Source of the DNA: JANQPX01 sp965204405
Lineage (GTDB): Bacteria > Pseudomonadota > Alphaproteobacteria > Geminicoccales > Geminicoccaceae
Length of the DNA: 64,000 nt
Direction: 5' to 3'
Assembly: GCA_965204405.1 (NCBI GenBank)
Contig: CBDBEN010000004.1
Location: 868,001-932,000, forward strand
Of the stretch, positions 8,628 through 16,429 are shown in pieces. The notes beneath the pieces were generated by a model. The model was given only the letters and a program-made list of their open reading frames with translations, was not told the DNA's origin and did no database searches. A program made the translations under genes and the position numbers. Position 1 is the stretch's first letter, and each line of letters starts with the position of its first letter.

Positions 8628-9521
8628 CTATGGAAGGTGAATCCCGAGATGACCTTGTTTACTCCTGGCGATCGTATCAGAGTCTGCAATGTGTCGCCCG
8701 GTTTTGATATTGAACTCCAAGTCTGAATACTCATCTGTTCCTATAATCAACTTGGAATTTAATCCCCAGGCTATGTTATCAATTTTAGACAGATAAAGCT
8801 CGCGACCGCGACGAAAGGCTTTTGGCTCGGCCTTTTCGATAATCTCTTCAATACGGGAGATTCGATCTTCATCTGTCGGATGGGTACTCAAGCAGCTTTC
8901 TTCGTCGGCATCTTCACCATAGCTTGTCGGCACTTCAAATTCTTGCAGTTGAGTGGGGGCGAGCAAGGCAGCTAAGGCCATTGGATCATAACCGGTACGA
9001 AGCAACATTCGGACGGCATATGCATCGGCTTTGAACTCCGACTGATGATAGATGCGCTCTATCGTCATCTTGTCCAACGGGCTTGCGGCCGCATCTCGGC
9101 AAGGATCGGCAATCCCGAGGCTATATGATTTTGCTGCGTCCCTGGCGGCCATATGGCCTAACTCATGAGCGAGCGCAGCGGCTAGCTCTGCCTCATTGTT
9201 GATAAAACCCAAGTATGCTCGATCGATATAGATGTATCCGCCCGGCAGTGCTTTTGCGCTGCCAACGCCCGAGTTAGTAATCGTGAATGTTGGCTCGATA
9301 CCTTCAATAGGCGCTGCTCGTAACAAGGTAGTGCCAATCTCCTCGACATAAGCCGCAAGTTTCGGATCATCATAAACGCCGCTATGTTCTATCTTTTTGA
9401 TGTGTTCTTGCTCTCCGAGGAGAATCTCTTCCTCGATACTCATGACGTCGACAATAAATTTATCTTCTGCCACAAGCTCAGCGAATTTCGCAGCTGTGAA
9501 GATTACAATGAGCGCGAACAA
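8628..9521 (-). CDS. M48-family zinc metallopeptidase, frameshifted near its end
   Basis: The 297-aa product is an M48 (YfgC/BepA-like) peptidase with the zinc motif HELGH at about residues 119-123 and the third-ligand region SEFKADAYA near 161-169. A STHPTDEDRI motif near 225 is typical of the group. Such proteases act in the periplasm or at the membrane; the N-terminus is one hydrophobic helix. The only usable start is a TTG. At 8702-8705 an A4 run (minus strand) looks one base too long. Removing one A restores KPGDTLQTLIRSPGVN and a tail ending FVKLLR with a stop at 8564, as expected for a complete family member. The present 20-residue C-terminus is therefore out of frame. Confidence 0.8.
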   Translation of the reverse strand: MFALIVIFTAAKFAELVAEDKFIVDVMSIEEEILLGEQEHIKKIEHSGVYDDPKLAAYVEEIGTTLLRAAPIEGIEPTFTITNSGVGSAKALPGGYIYIDRAYLGFINNEAELAAALAHELGHMAARDAAKSYSLGIADPCRDAAASPLDKMTIERIYHQSEFKADAYAVRMLLRTGYDPMALAALLAPTQLQEFEVPTSYGEDADEESCLSTHPTDEDRISRIEEIIEKAEPKAFRRGRELYLSKIDNIAWGLNSKLIIGTDEYSDLEFNIKTGRHIADSDTIARSKQGHLGIHLP

Positions 9522-9648
9522 GCTGGCTTTGAAAATGGCATCGCCCCATCATCGTTTCGCACATTTTCTATCAGAATCAGGCCAAGCTCCAATAGAAGTC
9601 AACCTCATGCAGTCTGCCCTGCAATGGCATGTCGGTTGAGTCTGAAAG

Positions 9649-9784
9649 GGGTCAGCAGCACGTACAAGGGCATGGTGGCTGGGTGCGGGCAATGCGCCGA
9701 AAAGCGACCTCACAGGCCGCGACGCGCTTGCCGTTCCTGCTGAGCGCCGGTTTTCCGCCACTAGGCTAGCGGAAGGGTCGTGCT
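9649..9784 (+). repeat. Dispersed repeat family B, copy 1
   Basis: This copy runs from GGGTCAG through the core GTGCGGGCAATGCGCCG to a GGTTTTCCGCCA tail segment. It lies in the 288-bp gap between the M48 protease and the sensor kinase. The family is an imperfect palindrome of about 137 bp described in the findings. Confidence 0.65.
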
Positions 9785-9809
9785 ATAAGCGGCCAATGCG
9801 GAAATGCAG

Positions 9810-11753
9810 CTACGTTGCTCTCTCAAGGATGGGCATATCGCGGTGGTCCTCAACTTGCTCAGCATCAGGAGCCCATTTTTGTTTACTCGGAAGCCCCACC
9901 TGGAAGGTGGTGCCCTGTCCCTCAACGCTCTTAACGTTGATCGTTCCTCTATGCATTTGAACGAGATGCAGGGCCAAATGTAGGCCGATGCCGCTACCCG
10001 CAATGCCAGTCGATGTACTTGCACGGAAGAAGCGATCGAACAACTCCTTCTGTTCGACTAGGGGAATACCAACCCCCTCATCACGAACAGCGACGATGAT
10101 ATCGCCATCATCACCCACGCATCCATCTACCCAAATGCAGGTCTCTCCCGGAGAATATTTTACGGCATTGGAAATGAGATTAGAAAACACCTGCCGGAGA
10201 AGCTTGCTGTCGGCAATAATCTGATCCGGTAATTGATCGATAGTGAGGATGATTTCATGATCCGGATAGAGCTCGCCATAGTTTCTAGCGATCTCCTCAA
10301 TCAGCTCAGACAAATTGCACGGGCCCGGGCTGAATTCGATTTGCCCTTCTTCAAGCCGAGCTGCTGCAAGCACACTTTCCATAAGTTCCGTCAAGCGCTT
10401 GACGGACTTGCGGATTTTGCCTAGCGCATTGATCGCTCGTTCCGGTATGTCCTCTGCGGTACGCCTCAATATTCTCTGCGCATTGCCGTCGATGACGGCC
10501 AAGGGGGTCCGGAACTCATGCGAAACCATCGATACAAACTGACGTTGTAAGCCTGCAAGCTTGCGCTCCTCGTCAAGGGCCTCGGTAAGGCGTGATGCCT
10601 GATCTTGTAGTTCAGCGGTACGGTCGGCGACCAATTGCTCAAGATGATCACGATATTGTTCCAACTTCTCACGCGCTGCTTGTCGCTCGGTGATGTCACG
10701 CACAGCGATGACCTTGGCTGACATGCCGCCATAATCGATAAGTTTGATCAGCAACTCAGCAAAAACAGGCGCACCTGACGCAGGGATCAACGGGAGCTCT
10801 ATTGCGCTTTCCTGTGCGGAACGCAGCGTTTGTGCATAGGCGTCTCGTTGGCCCGGAGCAACAAAGCGTTCGAAGGGCTGGTCGTGCAACTCGCTCAGCG
10901 GCTGTTTTAGCAGATCGACGAGCACATCATTCACTTCGATTAATCTGCCGTCGACACAAATGCCGATACCTTCGAATGTCGCGTTCACAAGGCTACGAAG
11001 TCTTTCGGCTTCAAGGGTTTTTCGGCCGGCAAGATGCTGATCGACGAGTGCGCCACTGGTACTGAGTGCCAGAATAACGAGAGCAGCTAAACCAATATCA
11101 ATTGCCAGCCTTTCAGGGGTCAAATAGGCCTCGGGCAGCGGAATGAGCGGACTGGGCGTCAGCTCCAATGCCGCCATGCCGGTAAAATGCATGGAACAGA
11201 TTGCCAAAGTCAGCGTGACTGCGCTTTTTGCCCGTACCCACGTCGAGTCATTGGCCACTGCCTGCCAGATCGCTAACGCGGCAAACCCGCAGCCAAGCAA
11301 CCAAGCCAAGATTACGAACTTGTCGTCCCAATCCATGATTGCTGGCACTAGAAGCCCCATCATGCCGACGAAGTGCATGGCTGAGATTCCAACACCAAAG
11401 ATGACCCCACCACCGAGAGCAGCGATACTGCCTTTGCGATAAACCGGAACAGCAAGCCCGAGACCGGTGATGGCAACGGCAATAACAAGAGAAAGAACCG
11501 TAAGGCTGATATCGTAACCCGTCGGCAAGCCTGTATCGAAGGCCAACATGGCAACGAAATGCGTCGCCCAAATACCAACAGCCGAAATCAATGCACCCGC
11601 GGTGAGCCAAACAAATCGTAGTTTTCCGGTATTATTGATAGCTCGGCTTGTGATGCTGAGCGCTGCAAAGGATGCCAAGAGACAAAGCAACGCCGCCAGA
11701 AATACAAGCGATAGATCATGTTGCTGCGTAATGCATGCGTAGAGGCGATACAT
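9810..11753 (-). CDS. MHYT-PAS sensor histidine kinase
   Basis: The 647-aa protein has seven membrane helices with three MHYT-type motifs (ATHFVAM, AMHFVGM, SMHFTGM) in about residues 10-235, a sensor thought to bind a metal or diatomic gas. A PAS-like domain (about 250-355), a short coiled coil, a HisKA domain with SHEFRTP (phospho-His near 412), and an HATPase domain with the N box NLISNAVKYS (~528), DEGVGI (~558) and GSGIGL (~587) follow. I place the start at the ATG giving MYRLYACITQQHD, as in other MHYT proteins, not at the upstream TTG. No response regulator is adjacent, so it is an orphan kinase. Family B repeats lie on both sides. Confidence 0.9.
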   Translation of the reverse strand: MYRLYACITQQHDLSLVFLAALLCLLASFAALSITSRAINNTGKLRFVWLTAGALISAVGIWATHFVAMLAFDTGLPTGYDISLTVLSLVIAVAITGLGLAVPVYRKGSIAALGGGVIFGVGISAMHFVGMMGLLVPAIMDWDDKFVILAWLLGCGFAALAIWQAVANDSTWVRAKSAVTLTLAICSMHFTGMAALELTPSPLIPLPEAYLTPERLAIDIGLAALVILALSTSGALVDQHLAGRKTLEAERLRSLVNATFEGIGICVDGRLIEVNDVLVDLLKQPLSELHDQPFERFVAPGQRDAYAQTLRSAQESAIELPLIPASGAPVFAELLIKLIDYGGMSAKVIAVRDITERQAAREKLEQYRDHLEQLVADRTAELQDQASRLTEALDEERKLAGLQRQFVSMVSHEFRTPLAVIDGNAQRILRRTAEDIPERAINALGKIRKSVKRLTELMESVLAAARLEEGQIEFSPGPCNLSELIEEIARNYGELYPDHEIILTIDQLPDQIIADSKLLRQVFSNLISNAVKYSPGETCIWVDGCVGDDGDIIVAVRDEGVGIPLVEQKELFDRFFRASTSTGIAGSGIGLHLALHLVQMHRGTINVKSVEGQGTTFQVGLPSKQKWAPDAEQVEDHRDMPILERAT

Positions 11754-11878
11754 ATGAAAATTCCCGTGCTCGCAATACGATAGCAAATGAATATTGAGAG
11801 TTGGTTAACTATGAGCCGTAGAAATCTTCCGAAGATCGGATTCGACTTCTTAGTGCCCAAATCCAAAAGGGCAGATTC

Positions 11879-11975
11879 GGGTCAGGGCCTTCCGATAAGA
11901 CCCTATCGCTGCGTGCGGGCAATGCGCCAGAAGGCGGCCCTTTCGGCTAGATATCGCTTGTCACTCCCGCTCATT
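11879..11975 (+). repeat. Dispersed repeat family B, copy 2 (5' part)
   Basis: Starts GGGTCAGG, carries the exact core TGCGGGCAATGCGCCAG, and fades after TCACTCCCGCTC. A possible further fragment (GGTTACCGTCTTCTG) follows near 12032. The remaining spacer up to 12154 holds nothing recognisable. Confidence 0.65.
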
Positions 11976-12154
11976 GCAAAAGTCCTCCTGTCACCCTGTT
12001 GCATTCACCGAGTGGTCGCAACGGCCTTTCCGGTTACCGTCTTCTGTTTCCTGGCAAAAAAGACACACTGATGGTTTTAGGCCCTGTCCGCTGACCTCGG
12101 CCTGTTGACGCGTCGCCCTGTAGGCGAAAAACATTCATCATTAAAATACCATCA

Positions 12155-12793
12155 ATGAAGAGTGTCGTTTCAATGGAGCGTGATAAACCAAGTTTTCGCA
12201 GGTGTTTTTCTTTCTTGAAGTGGGTCCTTGGACCAGTGTTGGTCGTCATGTTAATGAGTTGTATGTCCGAAGAGGTCGACCTCAAGTTCATTTCTACTTA
12301 CGGTCCCGATCATGCCCTACCCATCGACAGCCAGCTATCGCTTGGACATTTTTCCGATCACCGTGATAAGGGGCCGTTTTGGATCGGCGAAATCCTGGGA
12401 CAATACCGATACCCCAAGACAGTCTTGTGGACCGATGAGCCGGTCAGCCGAATCGTGCATAACCTTGTCAAAGTGAATGCGGATAATCGAGGGCTATTAA
12501 GTGCGCGCTCTGCCGATGCCGCCTATCAGCTATCGGGGGAGATCATCCGGTTGGATAGCATTGTGGCAGATAAGGCTGAAGCTCGCGCCTTTATCAATGT
12601 CCGCCTAACCACCTCGGATGGTTCCAAACAGGTTTATCAAAAGCTGCATCGCGCCTACCTGATCGACACGCCCGACGAACCGAAACGGCACACGGCGACC
12701 GAGCTCTTGAAAGACGCCCTTAATCAAGCCGTTTCGGAAGCGCTCGATGCCGAAGATCTCCGCGAATGGCTGCTGGTTGGGGATGCCACCTGA
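12155..12793 (+). CDS. Putative lipoprotein of unknown function
   Basis: The 212-aa product has a basic N-terminus, a hydrophobic segment (WVLGPVLVVMLMSCM) with a plausible lipobox cysteine, and a mature part of about 170 residues. A repeated alpha/beta layout (YQLSGEIIRLDSIVAD-AEARAFINVRL) recalls the YajG/LptE-like or ABC-auxiliary lipoprotein folds, but no family is firmly recognised. An ATG at 12173 is an alternative start. It is monocistronic and followed by a piece of a decayed ABC permease. Confidence 0.6.
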   Translation: MKSVVSMERDKPSFRRCFSFLKWVLGPVLVVMLMSCMSEEVDLKFISTYGPDHALPIDSQLSLGHFSDHRDKGPFWIGEILGQYRYPKTVLWTDEPVSRIVHNLVKVNADNRGLLSARSADAAYQLSGEIIRLDSIVADKAEARAFINVRLTTSDGSKQVYQKLHRAYLIDTPDEPKRHTATELLKDALNQAVSEALDAEDLREWLLVGDAT

Positions 12794-12808
12794 ACCGCCG
12801 ATGCCCTG

Positions 12809-12883
12809 TCACTTGATCTCCGTATTGGCGATGCCGGCGGTGATGTAGCGTTGCAGAAACACAAACACCAAAGTGATCACACA
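12809..12883 (-). pseudogene. C-terminal remnant of a carbohydrate ABC permease
   Basis: Twenty-four codons on the minus strand (VITLVFVFLQRYITAGIANT then EIK-stop) match the conserved C-terminal end of MalG/UgpE-type permeases (FLQRYF-xGL-AG-xK). No other part of the gene is present. It indicates loss of a sugar transporter here and fills part of the 435-bp gap 12794-13228. Confidence 0.55.
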
Positions 12884-12951
12884 TTAACCCAGCTGCAACC
12901 GACGGATATAGCCTGCCCTCTCGCATCGTAATGTCCGAATCGGGTCAGTTC

Positions 12952-13078
12952 GTTGCATTGGGGCACCGGCGTCGCATGCGGGCTATGCACCAGAAAGCTG
13001 CCTCGCCAGCGAGAGTTCGCTCGGGATGCCGGCTTTCAGGCGCATTTTTGCCGGAACGCTTGGTTCTCAAGTGTGCCA
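12952..13078 (+). repeat. Dispersed repeat family B, copy 3
   Basis: Runs GGGTCAGTTCGTTGCATTGG, core GCATGCGGGCTATGCACCAG, a reverse-complement core ATGCCGGCTTTC-GGCGCAT, and ends GTGCCA. The two half-cores make this copy a clear imperfect palindrome. It is closest to copy 10 at 41674. Confidence 0.7.
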
Positions 13079-13228
13079 TGACCAGACCTGAACGCAAATT
13101 CGCTGATCGGCAGAGAACAAACTGGAGCGGTCACTGGATAGATCCAAAACAAGGCAGAACAATAGCTTGTCCCAGTGCAAAAAATGGCGATAGACTGCCC
13201 AGGCATTTCAAATTTGATAGGCAAATCA

Positions 13229-14035
13229 ATGAATAAGCTCTTAACCTCTGTCGCTGCAGTTTCGACGATCTTTCTGGTTTCATCTTGTGCGCAATCCGGG
13301 TCCCAAACCCCACCTATTTTTCCCAACTCGGTTGTCTCAAACGACCTTGACTTCATTACCAAGGAAGACGCTCATGCTTTTGCCTGTCTCATCTTTTCCG
13401 GCCGTGAAAGCCGAGAGATGCCCGGCAATCCGAGCGATGAAATCCTCGTGGACAGGACATTTATCTTCACCGCTCAGTTCAAGGATAGGGCCGACCTGGA
13501 AATTTGGGCGCATCCAGACTTCGATACGGTCGAAAATGCGCAAAAACATGTCGAGATGATCGTCGAACCCTTGGGACGATTGCCAAGCTTTATGCGGCAG
13601 CGCTTGGCCCATGTCGTGCTGCATGAAGGTGACGAAGCAGCATTTGGCGAGGATAAGGGGCATTTCTTTGTCCTGTACTCGGAAAACGTCAAGAAACGAA
13701 TTCGCAGTCACGACATCGAAGAGACGATCTTCCACGAGTCCGTTCACGCAACGTTGGATAACGACTACCTGAAAAGCGCTGATTGGATCGAAGCGCAAAA
13801 ATCCGATGCCGCATATATTACGCGATACGCAGCCGAACAGCCTGACAAGGAAGACATGGCTGAGTCTGCCCTGTTTGCATACACAATCTTATATCACCCT
13901 GGGCGACTGCCAGGAGGAGTCGAACGGCAGGTGAAGACGCTGATGCCAAACCGTCTGGCTTATTTCAGCGCGCTCTTTGAAAAGCTTGCCAACACAGTCA
14001 CTGATGTCGATCAATCTCTGGCCTGTCCGTCGTAG
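13229..14035 (+). CDS. Putative gluzincin-like zinc peptidase lipoprotein
   Basis: From the ATG at 13229 the 268-aa protein has a signal sequence with a good lipobox (TIFLVSSC), giving a periplasmic lipoprotein. The motif FHESVHATLDND, at about residues 168-179, is an HExxH zinc site, and YAAEQPDKEDMAES about 35 residues later matches the D-Y-A-x-ED-x-AE segment that supplies the third ligand in small gluzincin-type peptidases. The substrate is unknown. An upstream in-frame ATG at 13175 would bury the signal peptide, so I prefer 13229. Confidence 0.68.
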   Translation: MNKLLTSVAAVSTIFLVSSCAQSGSQTPPIFPNSVVSNDLDFITKEDAHAFACLIFSGRESREMPGNPSDEILVDRTFIFTAQFKDRADLEIWAHPDFDTVENAQKHVEMIVEPLGRLPSFMRQRLAHVVLHEGDEAAFGEDKGHFFVLYSENVKKRIRSHDIEETIFHESVHATLDNDYLKSADWIEAQKSDAAYITRYAAEQPDKEDMAESALFAYTILYHPGRLPGGVERQVKTLMPNRLAYFSALFEKLANTVTDVDQSLACPS

Positions 14036-14155
14036 CACGAAGGTTTTCATCATCGGGCCTGGCATCTTTGTGACTTGAACGAATCAATTTCGACCAACAG
14101 TGTCAGCTATCCGCTCTTTCCTTCCACAACGGCGATCGCTCCTTGGGGCTGATCT

Positions 14156-14292
14156 GGGTCAACAGGGTGATTTAGAGCCCCTTCATGGCGCGCGGGCAAT
14201 GCGCTGGTAACCGGACTCTACGACATGCATTCACCTGGCGTTCCCGCTTCGCCGCCGTTTTCTGCCGCAAGCTCTCTGGCGAGGGAGTGCCA
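14156..14292 (+). repeat. Dispersed repeat family B, copy 4
   Basis: A full-length 137-bp copy from GGGTCAAC through CGCGGGCAATGCGCTGG and CGTTCCCGCTTCGCCG to CCGTTTTCTGCCGCAAGC and a GGGAGTGCCA end. It lies in the 345-bp gap 14036-14380. Confidence 0.75.
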
Positions 14293-14380
14293 TTTGCTGA
14301 CGCTAGCGATTTGAATAGCCGGCCAAGTTTGGGCAGGAGAATTGATGCTATAGGGGAGGCCTGAAACGCGATCATCTGAT

Positions 14381-14947
14381 ATGCATGTCGTGATGAAGGC
14401 TAAACGCATTCACATTACTGGAGCTGCAGGAGCCGGCATAACGACACTTGGACGTGCGGTTGCTGACGACCTTGCGATTCCCCACCACGATACCGATGAC
14501 TATTTCTGGATACCGACCAGTCCCCCATTTCTTGAGAAACGGGCTGTCACCGACCGTCTCACCCTAATGAACGCACTGTTCGTTCCACGAACTGAGTGGG
14601 TGTTGAGCGGCTCATTGTGCGGCTGGGGTGACCCGCTCATTCCAAATTTTGATGCCGTCATTTTTGTCCACACGCGGTCAGAAGTTAGACTTAAGCGGTT
14701 GCGCAATCGTGAGCTGCGTCGATGCGGGCTTAGAGCGATCATGCCGGGCGGATCAAGCCATCAACAGTTTGAGGCGTTGATCGATTATGCTTCACATTAT
14801 GATGAGGACGACTTCACCGGTCGTAGTCGCGTTGGCCATGAGGCTTGGCTGCAGACACTGAATTGTCCTGTCGTCCGCGTAGATGGCGAAAGACAGGTCG
14901 AGGACCTAAAGAACGAAATCGTCAGTCAGCTTGGTGTTGAGGCATGA
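14381..14947 (+). CDS. Adenylate-kinase-like P-loop protein lacking the Walker A lysine
   Basis: This 188-aa protein has the layout of small nucleoside/adenylate-kinase-like P-loop proteins: IHITGAAGAGITTLGRAVAD at the N-terminus, an LAIPHHDTDDYFW segment (the substrate Asp region), EWVLSGSLCGWGD, FDAVIFVHT, a lid-like RLKRLRNREL and a C-terminal CPVVRVDG. The P-loop reads GAAGAGITT, with Ile in place of the usual Lys; a related uncharacterised family commonly has Thr there. Whether it binds ATP is uncertain. An ATG four codons later is an alternative start. Confidence 0.75.
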   Translation: MHVVMKAKRIHITGAAGAGITTLGRAVADDLAIPHHDTDDYFWIPTSPPFLEKRAVTDRLTLMNALFVPRTEWVLSGSLCGWGDPLIPNFDAVIFVHTRSEVRLKRLRNRELRRCGLRAIMPGGSSHQQFEALIDYASHYDEDDFTGRSRVGHEAWLQTLNCPVVRVDGERQVEDLKNEIVSQLGVEA

Positions 14948-15256
14948 CGGCTGTGGATCATGCTCTCCGGAATGGGTTGTAGGTGCGCGTTGCGCTCCTC
15001 TATCCGAAAGCTGCCAAGTTGAGGTCCGCCGACCTGATCACTTTTTTTGTGTTCCCTTCGGTAACCAGTCCATGGTCCGGCAGTGTCCAAGCTTCGCATC
15101 ACAGTAGAAAATCACGTGTGTGCCATCTTTGTGATGTCGGACACCCCATGCATGTCCTTTGTCAACTGGGAAAAGATCAACGCCAGATAGGGTTGGTGCC
15201 GGGCGTCTCTAGGACACTGGCAGCCTCCTAAGGGAGGCAATGTAAAGCGTATCGCA
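14948..15256. other. Intergenic spacer with a short protein-like remnant
   Basis: No intact gene. On the minus strand about 15045-15190 a frame reads FPVDKGHAWGVRHHKDGTH then a continuation with IFYCDAKLGHCRTMDW, which looks like part of a real protein but has no start and is not recognised. Confidence 0.3.
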
Positions 15257-16373
15257 GGGCGTTGTTTCATCGGTCGTCGCGATTGCGTGCATTTGGCCTG
15301 AGGTGTTAGGTGACATCGCTTGTTTTTTCCAGGATTGAGCCCTGTGCCATGCCGTATAAATTTCACGATGCCCACCGTCACCATATTCAGATAGCCAAAT
15401 ATCGGGTTCGAAACTGGCCGGCCTACAATGCTGGGCTCTGCCAGCGGGGTTCGATCACGATTTGGCTCTCTCCAGAAAGGATCGACAGCTGGAGAGCGCC
15501 GAAGCGCGAAGGACGAGGCGGAGAGATGGTCTATTCGGACAGTGCGATCGAGGCAATGTTGACGCTGGGCACAGTCTACCATCTTCCCCTTCGTCAGACT
15601 TATGGTTTGACGAAGAGCGTGTTCGAGCTTCTTGGTCTGGATCTTCCCGTGGCGAGTGTGGCGACACTTTGCCGGCGACGAAAGGCGCTGTCGATCGAGC
15701 CCTGGGTTCGGGATACGTCGGAGCCGCTAGATCTGGTTCTGGACAGCACAGGCCTGAAGATTTACGGCCAGGGCGAATGGTGTCGGGCCAAGCATGGCAA
15801 GAAACGTCGCGGCTGGAAAAAGCTTCATGTCGGTCTTGATGCGGAGAGCGGCATGATCGTGTCGCATCTTTTGACCGACAAGGATGCTGGTGATCCCGAC
15901 CAGATCGATGACATCCTGTCTCAGATCGACAGTCCGGTCGGCTGCTTTATGGCGGATGGCGCGTATGATGGCGATCCTGTTTATGACGCGGTCAAGCGGC
16001 ATTCTCCGGATCCTGCGCCCCAAGTGGTCATTCCACCACGCAAGACGGCGGTTTTATCGAGTGAAATCGGAGAGGAGCAGACCGATCGAGATCGTCACAT
16101 TCTCGAGCTTGCAGCCAAAGGCCGGATGGCTTGGCAAAAGGCCCATGGCTATGGTCGACGCAGCCTAGTCGAGACGACGATAGGCCGGTACAAGTCGATC
16201 GTTGATGACAGGCTGCATACCCGGCATGACGACGCCCAGCCTGTGGAGTTGGCGATTGGCATCAAGGTTCTCAACCGAATGGCGAACCTAGCCAAGCCGG
16301 CCTCCGAAAGGGTTGTGTGAACCTCCGGAGCAAGGAGAAATCCGGCTCCTGAACGACTCGTAAAACAACGCCC
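15257..16373 (+). mobile_element. IS5-family insertion sequence, complete copy
   Basis: The ends are imperfect inverted repeats: GGGCGTTGTTTCATCGGTCG at 15257 and the complement of GGGCGTTGTTTTACGAGTCG ending at 16373 (about 16 of 20 match). The element is about 1117 bp with a single transposase gene. No target-site duplication is evident. The right end directly abuts a truncated family B repeat, so the element probably inserted into that repeat. Confidence 0.75.
15349..16320 (+). CDS. IS5-family DDE transposase
   Basis: The 323-aa transposase begins MPYKFHDAHRHHI, has an N-terminal DUF4372/Tnp_IS5-like part with IEAMLTLGTVYHLPLRQTYG, and a DDE catalytic core: LVLDSTGLKIYG (first D), FMADGAYDGDPVYDAV (second D) and GRRSLVETTIGRYK (E). 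It catalyses cut-and-paste movement of its own element. The second copy in this window (28291) is close to identical over most of its length. Confidence 0.9.
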   Translation: MPYKFHDAHRHHIQIAKYRVRNWPAYNAGLCQRGSITIWLSPERIDSWRAPKREGRGGEMVYSDSAIEAMLTLGTVYHLPLRQTYGLTKSVFELLGLDLPVASVATLCRRRKALSIEPWVRDTSEPLDLVLDSTGLKIYGQGEWCRAKHGKKRRGWKKLHVGLDAESGMIVSHLLTDKDAGDPDQIDDILSQIDSPVGCFMADGAYDGDPVYDAVKRHSPDPAPQVVIPPRKTAVLSSEIGEEQTDRDRHILELAAKGRMAWQKAHGYGRRSLVETTIGRYKSIVDDRLHTRHDDAQPVELAIGIKVLNRMANLAKPASERVV

Positions 16374-16429
16374 GGTTACGGCGCATTGCCCGCACTACAG
16401 AGTGGGGCGCTACCGGGCATTGTTGACCC
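16374..16429 (-). repeat. Dispersed repeat family B, copy 5 (truncated by IS5)
   Basis: Read on the minus strand: GGGTCAACAATGCCCGG, then GTGCGGGCAATGCGCC, then the IS5 right end. The GGG of the repeat is the base run immediately after the TAG stop codon of the TPR-PrsW gene. Confidence 0.65.
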
